This document shows, one piece after another, positions 10,896 through 21,510 of a stretch of DNA of 64,000 nt. The stretch is taken from assembly GCA_902805475.1 (NCBI GenBank), contig CADCSX010000003.1, forward strand, positions 2,666,001-2,730,000, written 5' to 3'. Position 1 is the stretch's first letter, and every line of letters begins with the position of its first letter. The translations under genes were made by a program, and so were the position numbers. A model generated the notes under the pieces. It was given only the letters and a program-made list of their open reading frames with translations. It was not told where the DNA came from and searched no databases. Source of the DNA: Entonaema liquescens. Its lineage: Eukaryota > Ascomycota > Sordariomycetes > Xylariales > Xylariaceae.

Positions 10896-13800
10896 ATGCG
10901 AAATCATACTTTAAGGCTTCCTAGTACGCCTACTATCTATCCGAGGTTCGCCGATGCCGACGACGACGCCGAGTTTGACGAGAATCAAGATGTACATGCA
11001 GCAGATAATACTTCGCCCGTCAAGATGATAGGCACCCATGAATTCGAGCAAGATAGATTCTTGCCCTTTCTGTCTTCGCCAACTTCTACCTCGACAACAC
11101 GAAATACCGGAATACCATCCCTTTCTAGGATTGTAGTGGGTTCCTTGGCGGCGTGCACTTGGATTCGTGCCGCATCCGCTGTGAATGTTACGTTCAGCAA
11201 CTGTTTAGATAGCAACTATATATACAGCAACCAGCCAGCAGAACAAGTTCAGCTTCAATGGGTCCCTCTATATGCCGACGCCAAATTCGATACCGAGAAC
11301 CCAAACCACAACCTGATCGTGACAGTTTGGGGGAATGTGACTGGCCGTGTTGGCACCGACACGCTGCCACCATGGGATTCTCCGGTTTGGAATGAGACCG
11401 ATAAGGTGCTGAATGGGAAGATTCAAAACGAGCCTGAACCGAATTTGCCCGCCAGTCAACGCAAAGTTACAACTTTATATTACAAAGTTGATGTATCGAC
11501 GTATGAGCCTTATCATAACACCGTGAACTTTTGCAACAATATCATGAACGGGTCGTGTCCGCTCGGCCCCGTGTTTAACAATCAACTTCCCGAGTAGGTG
11601 ACTCCCGCAGAGCTGAAGGAAGGATGATGGATTATCTTTGCAAGCTGAGTATTATAACAAACTAACATTTCAATTTATAGAGATTCTCCACCCTACGATT
11701 TTCCCTCGTTTAATCTCTCGAACGATATGTCTTCGAGCTATGCCTTTACGTCATTCGCTCCCACTTTTATTATTTGGTATGGCGACTCTGGGAAGACCAC
11801 CATCGGATGTGTTTCTACGATCCTCACGCCAGACCTTGGTGGAATTGCTTGGTCTCTGAAGTTTCTGCCGCTATTCGTGCTGATTTTGGTGGGGTTTGCG
11901 ACAGCCTTCGCGGGAATCTTTAGCCCATGGGGCACGAGCGATGTGTTCCATTGGACGTCAAATTACGGCAGAGATCCTGATCTTCTACGTCTGGTTACTC
12001 CCGGATTCGGTGACTGTCTCCAGTACATTCAATTTATTCTTCTAACCGGTAGTCTCACCTTGGAATACCCAGGATTCTATCAGCCAGTTACGAGTCAGGT
12101 CTCGTGGTCTACTTTGATGTTCAACCAGAGTTTCGTCTCCAAAGCAGAGCCTTGGCAGAGTCTAGTCGACGGGCTCTACAAGACTAATGGCACCTACGGT
12201 CTCGAGAGGGTTGCGCAATTAGATGGCATGGCTCAGGTTGAAGACATTTGGGCTGGTATGATGATATGGTTACTGGTTATTATTGGTGCCGTACTTGTCT
12301 TGTTACAGGGTTGGTTCTTCGTACGGTGGCTATTGCGATATATCAACCACGTCCCCGAGGAGGATCTTCGATCCAAGAACATCCCTTTCTCATTAGGCAA
12401 TATCATTCGCATCGTCTTCGGTTATTTTTTACTTCCCATTGTTGCCCTGTCCACTTTCCAGCTAGTGGTCGCGGGTCAGTCCGAGGGCTTTCTTGTAGGG
12501 CTTGCTGTTCTCGCTTTGGTCTTGATCATCGGGTTTGCGATATGGCTCATATACCTCATTATAAGTACCAAGCCTAGGGCGCACCTATTTGACGACCTCC
12601 CGACCGTGCTCCTTTACGGACCCCTTTATAATACATATTCTGACCAAGCAGCTGCTTTTGCTCTAATTCCAATAATACTAACAATTCTGCGAGGTATTGC
12701 TGTGGGTGCCGTGCAACCATCGGGTATCGCACAGGTAGTAATATTGGCCGTGTGCGAGGTGATTCAAATACTCACACTCCACGCGTTTCGGCCTTTTCAC
12801 TCACCTACTTCAATGAATGCCTACCATACAGGGTTTTCGGTGGTCCGCTTCGTATCCGTAATCCTCATGATCGCGTTTACACCAAGCTTAGGGGTTTCGG
12901 AGGGCCAGAAGAGCTGGATCGGTTACGTGATCTTACTAATACACGCATGTGTACTTATTTTTGGTTTCCTCCTAAACGCATTGCAGACAATTATTGAGGT
13001 TATCGCACGGCTATTAGGTGCTGGAGGGGATGACATAGACGGGCTGAGAAGAGGGGGGCTCTCTAAGATCTTCGGTGCTCGCCAACTATCGAGACGTGTG
13101 GATAGACGGGGTGGCCCATCTCGTCAAAGTCAACTTAGTAGCACGGCGATGTTGGCCTCTGAACCTACAACAAAGCGCGGGTATGGACGCGTGAGAAGCG
13201 AATCAGCCGGTAGCATCGGGATGCTCGCCAATCCCAACCAGAGAAGTTCAAGCGCCCTAGACGCACGGAGTATAGATGCGTACTCAATTCCGCTTGGTAG
13301 TGGTGGTGCTTTCACCCCGACGACAACAACCCCCGGAGACGCTAGTACATTCTCCTTTATACCGTCTCCGGGACAAGCTACTCGTCCTCAGCCCACGGCT
13401 GACCCCTATTATCGTCCCCCACGTGCTCGTCGAGCTACCATTGATGAAGTGGGTTCCTCGTCACCGCATCGAGCGCGCAGCTCTCTAGCTAGCATTGACC
13501 TATCGAATCATCGATTAAGTGAGCCTATAGGAGCTACGACCGGTGTAGATGATGAGCTACTACCCGCAGGGAAGTTAAACCCAGCTCCGGCGCCTGCACC
13601 ATATATACCGGTTTTTGCGCCGAGAGCAGATTATTCGACCCGTGAAGTCGACTTTTATTACGGGGTACGTGGCCCTGCGTTGAATTCGGAGGGAGCGGGC
13701 CGGAAGCTAGGTACTGGTCCCGCAGACCCCACCAGCCCGGTCGCAACAGCTACGGGATGGATTAAACGCCTTTTCGGCGGTAAGACTAAAGAGAAGGGTA

Positions 13801-14552
13801 AGGGCTTCGAGGTGGTCAGAAGTGCCCGAATGCCTCCCGCGATGAGGGCCCGAAATGGTGAGCTTACCGAGGAGCCACCGGAGGGCATACCCGTAGCAAT
13901 GGGTGTACTTCGAAATGGTCCAATAGAGAGCGACGATGAGGAAGATACGCCGAAGTCGAAGAAGACCAAGCGTGTTGTCGAAGACAGTGCCCAAGGCGAA
14001 TTACTTGACGAAGACGGTGAGCCTCGGTCAGATGGTGAAGCCCAATCGGATAACGAGACGGACGACGAGATACCTAAGGTTGCCAAAGAACCACCCCTCT
14101 TACCCGATCTTGACGCAGGCGAAAGCTTTAAGATCCCCAGCAGGATGCATTCCAAGGCGAGCAGGCGCCCGTCGCAAAGAACAGCGAAAGTTTCAACAGA
14201 GATGGAGGAATTACCAGTACCCGAGGTGCCTAGGAAGAGCTCGAAACGAAATTCTAGCGTGAACCCGTTAGAGAATAGGCAACTTATTGACCTTGCGCCG
14301 CCCCTAGGGGAGCCAATAGTACCGACACGGTCCAACAATACAGGACCCGCCGGAAGCACTTCAGCAAGATTACCATTCGACCGAACTAATTCTCAGAAAC
14401 GCCTTTCATTGTCGTCAGTAGCGGGGACAGAAGCCTCCAGCCATGCGCCCTCGGAAGATAGGCCTACAAGCTTTGGCTACGTCCATCAACATAATATCAG
14501 TAGAGTCGAACCCGAACAGGGGTGGATCTACTTGGAAGCTCGGCAGAGGTAG
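10896..14552 (+). CDS. TRP-like/Flc family membrane protein (calcium-related 'spray' type)
   Basis: Two exons, 10896..11593 and 11681..14552, joined over an 87-bp intron with donor GTAGGT, branch CTAAC (11662-11666) and acceptor TTATAG. The join reads LPEDSPPYDFPSF and the product is 1189 residues. A hydrophobic signal-like segment (79-95, ending AASAVNV) follows a 78-residue head. Next come a Cys-containing ML-like lumenal domain with N-glycosylation sites (NVTFSNC, WGNVTG, MNGSCPLG), about nine membrane spans (e.g. FLPLFVLILVGFATAFAGIF, IWLLVIIGAVLVLLQGWFF, LVGLAVLALVLIIGFAIWLI) and a long Ser/Pro/acidic cytoplasmic tail of about 500 residues. This is the TRP_N plus TRP arrangement of fungal Flc/spray proteins, which act in calcium homeostasis and in flavin or lipid handling at ER/vacuolar membranes. 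Met44 (MIGTHEF) is an alternative start. Confidence 0.9.
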
Positions 14553-15598
14553 TAGATGTGTCGAGGAAGCCAAGCCCCGGCTCATCAATATCTAGGAGGT
14601 CCGATCGCTAAACATGTCACGCATACACACCACACACACACACACACACACATCTTAGTATTACATATTTACGTGTAACGAATTTTCTTGAATCGTTGTA
14701 TAGGGGGGATGTATAGAGTTGACCAGCCCTTTGGCAAGGGCTATAATAGGAATTTCAGCGAGGCGGTTTGAAATTTTGCGGTTTGGGACCAGCAAGGCGC
14801 TTAGGATCTGATCGCTCACATCTTACGGCAACGGTATTTCGATGCCTTTTACCAGTCCTTGTTTATACTCGTAGGCGACGAGTGGTCTTGTGTTGAGCGA
14901 TGGCGTATAAAAAATGGCGAGGGTACAGTATAGGAGGTTGGAAATAGGTACATGTCAGAGGAAGGGCGTAGCATACATAATTGCATACCTACGGAAAGGG
15001 GTGGGGAGAGGGGGAGAAAGGGGGGGGGTAAAGTGGTGAGAATGGAAGACTTAATAATATATATAATACAATGTTAGCATATGCTAGAGCCTCTTTTTCG
15101 GGATTTCGGTGATTCTAGTATGTAGTTGGGCTATTAGACATAGAAAATTTCGGCATTCCGGGTTGTATAAGTTGTAATAAACGACACGGACTCCCGATAA
15201 CGGAGTGGGAATCGACTTCGGGCGTTATTATTCTCCATTCAAAGCCCCATTCAACCCGCACCCAACTATGGCGTAACGTTGGCGTATCGCTCGGTCTCAT
15301 ACCAAATCGATTCCAAGAGCTCTAACTTGTAAAAACCTGTACATTGATAGGTTCGATAAGTTGTCATAGTGGAGAAATTTGTTTCTAATGTTTATCTCGA
15401 GTGGGAGCTATACGACCTATTTTATAAACCGGTACTACCCTTTTGGCTCCTCGAGCTTATCCCGTATCTAAAATACATATTTAAATTGTTGTCATTATAT
15501 CTCCTTATTCATACCACCTCCAGCTAAAACAATAGGTATTCTCTGAGCAGACCAGACAAATAGATACCAAGCTAAAGTGGTCGGAAGAAGACGGAATC
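14553..15598. other. Spacer with CA dinucleotide repeat and G-rich tract
   Basis: This holds the Flc-like 3' end and the promoter of the PLP-enzyme gene. A (CA)n microsatellite covers about 14625-14652. A purine/G-rich tract lies at 14998-15031. No coding frame is convincing. Confidence 0.55.
14625..14652. repeat. (CA)n microsatellite
   Basis: About 14 CA units with one interruption near the 5' end, 75 bp downstream of the Flc-like stop codon; probably in its 3' UTR. Confidence 0.9.
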
Positions 15599-17118
15599 AT
15601 GGCGGTAGAGGAGAGTACCGCACACGGAGTATCCGTGCAAGATGCTTCTAAGCCTGAGCTTGTCGAAGGCATTGCCCACGAGAAACCGGTCGTTGGTATA
15701 GATGAGACAGATACACCCGTGACAGCAACGGCACTGGCTTCTAGATTGCAACACCTCTCGCTGTCGGCGCAGACTATCCACGCCGACGACTTCCTCAACT
15801 CGCATCAGTCCGTTGCTCCGCCTATGCATGTCTCGACTACGTTCCGGTATAACGACGACCCGGAGGAGCTTAAGCCGTGGACCAATATCAACGTATGCTT
15901 TCTTCCTATTCCCTTTAACTATATTCACAACCCTATTCTTCAAGAGAGTAATAAAAAGAAGAAGAAAAAAGGAGTCAAGGCTGACAAGAAAACTAGCCTA
16001 ATAACCCCTACGACTCACACGTCTACTCCCGCGACACCGCCCCCAACACCACACGTCTCGAAGCCGTCCTAACATCCATCCTCCACGGCCCCGCACTAAC
16101 CTACTCCTCCGGGCTCTCCGCCTTCCACGCGCTCCTCGTGTTCCTCAACCCGCGGCGCGTCGCCATCACCGACGGGTACCACGGGTGCCACGGGGTCATC
16201 AAGGTGCTGTCCAAGCTCACGGGACTCACCACCATCCCCCTCGACGGGGATTTCTCCCAGCTCCAGCCGGGCGACGTCGTGCACGTCGAAACACCCCTGA
16301 ACCCCACCGGCGAAGCCCGGAACCTGGAGTTCTTCGCGGAAAAGGCCCGCGAGAGAGGCTGCGTCTTGTCCGTCGATGCGACGCTCGCCCCGCCGCCGCT
16401 GCAGGACCCGTTCGAGTGGGGCGCGGACGTCGTCATGCACAGCGGCACCAAGTACTTCGGCGGCCACAGCGACATGCTGTGCGGCGTGCTCGCGGTGCAC
16501 CCGCGGCACGCGGCGGCGTGGATCCCGCGGCTGCGCGAGGAGCGCCTCGTGCTCGGGTCCGTGATGGGCAGTTTCGAGGGGTGGCTCGGCGTGCGCAGTC
16601 TGCGAACGCTCGAGGTGCGCGTGCGCAAGCAGAGCGCCGACGCGGAGAAACTCGTCGCCTGGCTAGCTTCCGAAGTCACCGCCGCCGCCAACAACAATAA
16701 CAGTAGTAGTAGTAATAATAGTGTGGTGGGGTCTATCGTCGCAGAGGTGCGACACGCCAGCCTGCAGAAAGACGAGCTGGCTAAAGGCTGGCTAAAAGAG
16801 CAGATGCCCACGGGCTACGGGCCCGTGTTCGCGGTGTACCTGCGGTCGGCGGACGACGCGCGGCGCCTGCCGAGTAAGCTGGGGCTGTTCCACCACGCGA
16901 CGAGCCTCGGGGGCGTCGAGTCGCTGGTGGAGTGGCGGGCGATGACGGACGCCGGGGTGGACAAGAGGCTTTTACGATTCAGTATTGGGCTCGAGGGGTT
17001 TGAGGATCTGAGGGATGATTTGGTGCAAGGGTTTGAGGCGCTGGAGGAGGAGAGGGCGAAGAGGGATGTTGGTGAGAAAGTTGCGGAGGGTGGTGCGAAT
17101 TTGATTGGCGGGGTGTGA
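15599..17118 (+). CDS. Cys/Met-metabolism PLP-dependent enzyme (cystathionine gamma-synthase-like)
   Basis: Two exons, 15599..15892 and 15997..17118, with a 104-bp phase-0 intron (GTATGC...ACTAG). The join reads TNIN/PNNPYDSHVYSR, a family signature, and the product is 471 residues. Exon 1 carries the QTIHADDF and VAPPMHVSTTFRY motifs. Exon 2 carries TYSSGLSAFHALL, DGYHGCHGV, HVETPLNPTGEARN, SVDATLAPP and the PLP-lysine motif HSGTKYFGGHSD (K250). It belongs to the fungal STR2/YLL058W-type branch of the trans-sulfuration enzymes. Which reaction it performs (cystathionine gamma-synthase or a related lyase) cannot be fixed from sequence. An Asn/Ser homopolymer insert (about 16690-16722) lies in a variable loop. 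Exon 2 is far more GC-rich than exon 1. Confidence 0.9.
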
Positions 17119-18164
17119 TGTTGTCGAGCTGGTGAATAGGGGTTGTTGGTGTGGACGCATAGATTGTGAACTTAAGAGAAAGCGGCATACTAGAACTTCG
17201 TAGACGCTCGGGGGTATGGTAAGGTAGCTATCCAAGTTAGAGGAAAGGTTAGACTAGGTACCTATCTACTACCCAGTCTCTACATCGGGAACTACAATGC
17301 TTTGGAAGAATAAGAAAGATATAAGCAATACTATATTGCCATACTCAAGCACATTCTTTTCAGTACCCCTGATTGACCATCAAAGGGGGTAACTCCCTAA
17401 TCTTAGGAAACCCATCGTAAACTTAATAAATAGGGATCGAACTGAATATATAGAAATAATTACAATGGATAGGGCGTCTTATATATAGCCTCAGTAAAGG
17501 TAAAGTCACGATTTAATAAACTCCCAAAGATGTCTATATCCTCCACTCTTGTCGAGCAAGAGACAAATAACATATCCATCTATCCCAAGCTCAAAGCTCG
17601 ATCAATAATAATAACCCAAATCTTCGTTATTCATACCCTATTTCCCTGTTTCGCTATTCTACAAGCTCCAAATTAATATCCTATTCCCTTCTAAGCTAAA
17701 CCATTTAGCCCTGATTCTAGCACCGGCTCTCCCTGGAGCGTCTAATTCATAAATACCTACTACCTAGGAATTAGGTATGGTTTCATATACAACGCCTTCT
17801 ATAGGTACATACACTGGAGTCGACTTCCCTTCTTATATACAGTTTCGTATGTAAACCACCCCGATACGCCGAGTCTTGCACAGATTACTATTACGAATAG
17901 AAAATATCGGGTTGTCCTGTCTACCCTGACCACATGCAGCTTCTATTTTAGTAAACAGTGCCCAGTAGCATGGCCAAGTGTTAATATATCATCCTTGGAG
18001 GTGAGGCAAGCTCCGCTGGATGCTGACAGAAGGCAACTATTGCGGTTGCCACCATATTAAATATGACTTTGTGCTTTTCCCCAATGTCTCTACGACATGT
18101 GTGCATAGCCTACGGCGATACACAAGGGGCTTGCTATTGATCCCGCTGCCTTTGCGAGGATATC
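17119..18164. other. Spacer between convergent genes
   Basis: AT-leaning 1.05 kb between the stops of the PLP-enzyme gene (plus) and the deacetylase gene (minus). No open frame of note. Short TACCTA/TAGGTA words occur at about 17255-17270 and 17755-17780. Confidence 0.5.
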
Positions 18165-18970
18165 TCAGCGCTGGCCCGTTATCTCGAGCATCTCCGTGAG
18201 GCTGACGACGCGGTACCCGTCTTTCTTGAGCTTCTTCAAGACCTTGCGTAGCATGGGCGCGGTCCAGCTGCGACGGTCGTGGCAGACGATAATCGCGCCG
18301 GGACGCACCATGCTCAGGACGTGGCGGGCGTTGAGCCAGGCCCAGCCGATCTGGGCGTCGTGGGGGTACACGCTGCCGAGGACGATGCGGTACCCGAGCT
18401 TGTCGACGAGCGCGCGCATCCGGTCGCTGAAGAAGCCCGAGCCGGGCCGGAAGTACTGCGGGGGCATGGCGGGGTTGTCGACGAGGTTGGCGGTCGCATA
18501 CGCGGCGCGGATGCGCTCGCGCACCGTCTCGATCTGCGTCGTGAGCTCCTCGTCCGACAGCGCGCGCGACGGCTCGTCGTGCATCGCGTGGTTGCCCAGC
18601 TCGCTGCCGCTGCGGACGATGTCGGCCAGCGTCTCCTCGCGGCCCGGCACCTGGCCCCCGATGACGAAGAAGGTGGCCGTCGCCTCGTGGCCGTTGAGCA
18701 CGCCGAGGATCTCCTGGGTGTGCTCCGAGGGGGCGTCGTCGATCGTCAGCGCCACCACCTTTGGTCCGTCGTCGGCACCTCCCACAGCACGTCCGGCCAC
18801 CGCCGCGAGAAGTACCCGATCAGCGCCCGCGGCGGCTTGTACACGACGTAGAAGGGTAGCAGGAGCAGGGCCAGGATGGCGAGCAGTGAGACCAGGGTGG
18901 TCATCCTCCGGCGCCGGGCCCGCCGCCGTAGCTTCGAGGGCAGGCGGAAGAGCGCGGGCAGGCGCAGCAT
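18165..18970 (-). CDS. Membrane-anchored polysaccharide (chitin) deacetylase-like protein, one frameshift
   Basis: NodB-homology (CE4) protein expected to remove acetyl groups from N-acetylglucosamine polymers. The start ATG at 18970 gives MLRLPALFRLPSK, an Arg-rich stretch and a single membrane segment (TTLVSLLAILALLLLPFYVV, about 23-42), i.e. a type II anchor. CE4 motifs follow: LTIDDAPS (motif 1), GNHAMHDEPS (motif 2), FRPGSGFFS (motif 3) and VRPGAIIVCHDRRSW (motif 5). The anchor and motif 1 lie in different frames. One extra A in the AAA run (minus strand, 18760-18762) restores WEVPTTDQKVVALTIDDAP and a 268-residue protein, so I treat the break as a likely sequencing loss. The gene is GC-rich with strong third-position bias. 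The sugar specificity is unknown. Confidence 0.85.
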
Positions 18971-20227
18971 TTGCTTTGGGGAGGAGGAGGAGGTGGATCA
19001 AGAGGGTAGCATTCGATGGGTAAGGATTTTGAAGGAGGGGCGTGTTTTTTTCCCCTTTGATAGAATTCAGGATGACGGTTAGGGCATCGATTGGCGAGGA
19101 CCTCGGCACACAGGCGGAGGAGTCGTGCAACTACAAGTGCGAAGGAGCTCGGGCTCGGACTTGTGTGTATCGTTGGACGAGGAAGGGAGCATTTCTCGAA
19201 GGGGAACGAAAAAAAAGAAGGTGTAGCTTGTTTCTGCGGACAAGCCAAGAAAGGAAAGGGGAGGAGAAAAAAAGCAGTACGTCAACTGCGTCGTACCCAT
19301 GTTTGTTTTAGGGGCTTCAGGGGGGCCCTGGATTTAGTGGGTTTAGTGGGTTTAGTGGATTGATCAATTCAATCAAGATCCCCCCCGGTGTGCTAATTTT
19401 AGTGGTTGCATTGCACGTAGTTTAATGCCGTTCTCCACTGTAGTACGTACACCTTGTTATCCAAATCAGATGCCATGTTTCAATGATGGGTCTTTCTTAT
19501 CCATACAGATATACGCGGAGTTCAAGTTCGACTTTTATTTACTGGTTATGACATAACTAAGCGAACCACTAGTTAAGGTAGTTAGCATGTTTGTATAGTT
19601 GCTATAAAATATGAAGTACCAATACTTCGTCTCAACAGCATTCCTTAAAAAAGTAAAACGAGATATGCTCCAACTAGTTGTCGCTACTTAGTCTCATCCC
19701 GTCTTTCTATATCTACCTTGGTACATATGAAACCGAGGATTAAATGCTACAATTCTATGAGCCGCATAGATTCCCACCGGAGATATCGTGACTAGGATAC
19801 GCATAAACGTATTTGCATAAGAGACACATGGGTTTTATCAAGTTGTTGTTGCGTAGGTTGTGCACGCACGTGTTGCTCTCCATAACAATCTTTATCAGAA
19901 TTGGGAAGGCGATGATTTTTATATTTATCTTTATAGCATATAACGTATTAGCTGCAAGCAACCTAACGGCACAGTTCGAAATCCACGTTTTGATCATTAT
20001 GATTGTTACAATAAATAGTAAACTTATTTTTAAGGTTAAAAGTTAAATACCTAATATTAGGTAAGTTAAAATAAACCCATGGTAATAAAATTCCATATAG
20101 CCACAACCTTGCATATGCTTATCATCTATCATCAACTACTTGTTATCAGTTTCTTGAAAGTTTTACGTCAATATTCCATTGGAAAGAAAAGGGTTGCTCA
20201 TTTTACTCCACTTCAACCTTACGCTTC
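18971..20227. other. Spacer, deacetylase promoter into AT-rich tract
   Basis: The first 400 bp upstream of the deacetylase are purine-rich and include a short tandem of GTGGGTTTA-like units (19337-19360). From about 19400 the sequence turns AT-rich and stays so to about 22500. The small open frames in it lack any family features. Confidence 0.5.
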
Positions 20228-21510
20228 TTACTCCTGCTCCGCCATTCCCATGATCTCCGAAGCTCCCGTTTCCATGGTCTCCCCGTCGGATATGGTGGTA
20301 TCTTCATCTTCATCATCATCTGGACCAGAACGTCCAAGTGGTATAAAAGGATGTCTATCAAAACCACAACGTTCCCATGCCTTAATACCCTCCTTAATCT
20401 TTGTTAACCGCACATCGTTTCCCCACTCTATGATGTTCCGTATTATTGAATGCAGACTTAAGAAATCTTCGAATGAAACTAGGCCGAATGTCTTGACTTG
20501 CTAGATGCAGTAAATAGGCTTTCCAATCGGTACAGCACACAGGTCGGTTTCTTCATGCGTAATTTTTATAGATCTCCACATCACAAAGAGCGTTACGTAC
20601 ATTAGTTGTACGGTGCAAAGAAAGACCATATCTTCCGATGGAAGGATCGGCCAGGTTATATCCAAGGCGATTCGACCATTAATGAAAGCTTGGTTCTCGC
20701 TTACTTGGAAACCTAAATTTCCTTTACCTTTTACAACCAGATACGACATATGGCTGTTACCGTATGCATAGCAGCAAAAGTCGGTAATTCCCTCCTTTCG
20801 GTTCGCTAATAAAAGACCTACTGTAATATCGGTATATCCAATAATTACATTAGGTTTCGGGTTTGGGAAGGTAACATTTTTTGCGATAGCGGGTGGTAAA
20901 AGCTGCTGCCGCCATAGGACTTGACCATCTATAGTAACCGATAGCGATTTCCTGAAATAAATACCTATAGCGTGTTTGAAATTCTCGAATATATTATTTT
21001 CGTATATTATCGTAAACGCAGTTAAGAAATACTTATCATGCCGTGCGTTTATATCCCCAGGCAGTTCTTATTTCCATGCGTTGTTCATTATTTTCGTAAC
21101 CTCCTTATTAACCCAGGTAGGAAGCTCCCGTACTGGTCGGCGAAGATCTCGGAGTTCCATTGAATTCGCTTATAACGTATAACCTCGGAAGGCCGGTGTT
21201 TTCAATACGGCTAAAGATAAAGAGGGAGTTTGACGTATAGACCTGCTGGCCAGGGTTTTATTGCTTCGAGTTTTGAGGCTTGGAGTTTTCTATGAACAAC
21301 TCATTGTAGAAACGGAATTTGGTAAACAGGAAACTTCTGATGGTAGCGAGTCCGGTTCAACAGCATCAAGCCACGTAGCTATTCTGTCCTTTTTCAATTG
21401 GTAGATGTTCTTTACCCCGTCCCTTGGGGACTTACGCGCTGCCTCAAGTAACGCAAACTCGTTCTTAGTTAGGTGAGTAAGGGAACAATTAGAGTGAGTG
21501 AGTGAGGCCA
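20228..21510 (-). pseudogene. Decayed accessory gene, possibly PD-(D/E)XK-like (DUF7924-type)
   Basis: On the minus strand one frame runs from 21160 to 20228 and is broken only by two in-frame stops, TAA at 21068-21070 and TAG at 20501-20503. Its text is protein-like throughout: ELPTWVNKEVTKIMNN, DINARHDKYFLTAFTIIYEN, FPNPKPNVIIGYTDITVGLL, SYLVVKGKGNLGFQVSENQA, ALDITWPILPSEDMVFLCT, NIIEWGNDVRLTKIKEGIKA and an acidic tail. A further frame-shifted N-terminal piece starts at ATG 21510 (MASLTHSNCS...RIATWLDAVEPDS). The order 'PKPxV...LVVxGKG...SENQA' recalls expanded fungal nuclease-fold families; this is from memory and weak. If so, the expected acidic residues appear as N and K, each explainable by G-to-A change. 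Neighbouring DNA is AT-rich. It could instead be a gene of unknown family. Confidence 0.6.

Noticed and set aside
13658..14359. 233-codon open frame antisense to the Flc-like tail
   Set aside because: Mirror of a low-complexity Ser/Pro/acidic coding region; no family features.
16101..16811. 236-codon antisense frame over the PLP-enzyme exon
   Set aside because: High GC removes stop codons on the opposite strand; the sense frame is clearly the conserved protein.
18196..19023. 275-codon plus-strand frame over the deacetylase
   Set aside because: Shadow of the GC-rich NodB gene; Arg/Ala/Ser-rich with no motif.
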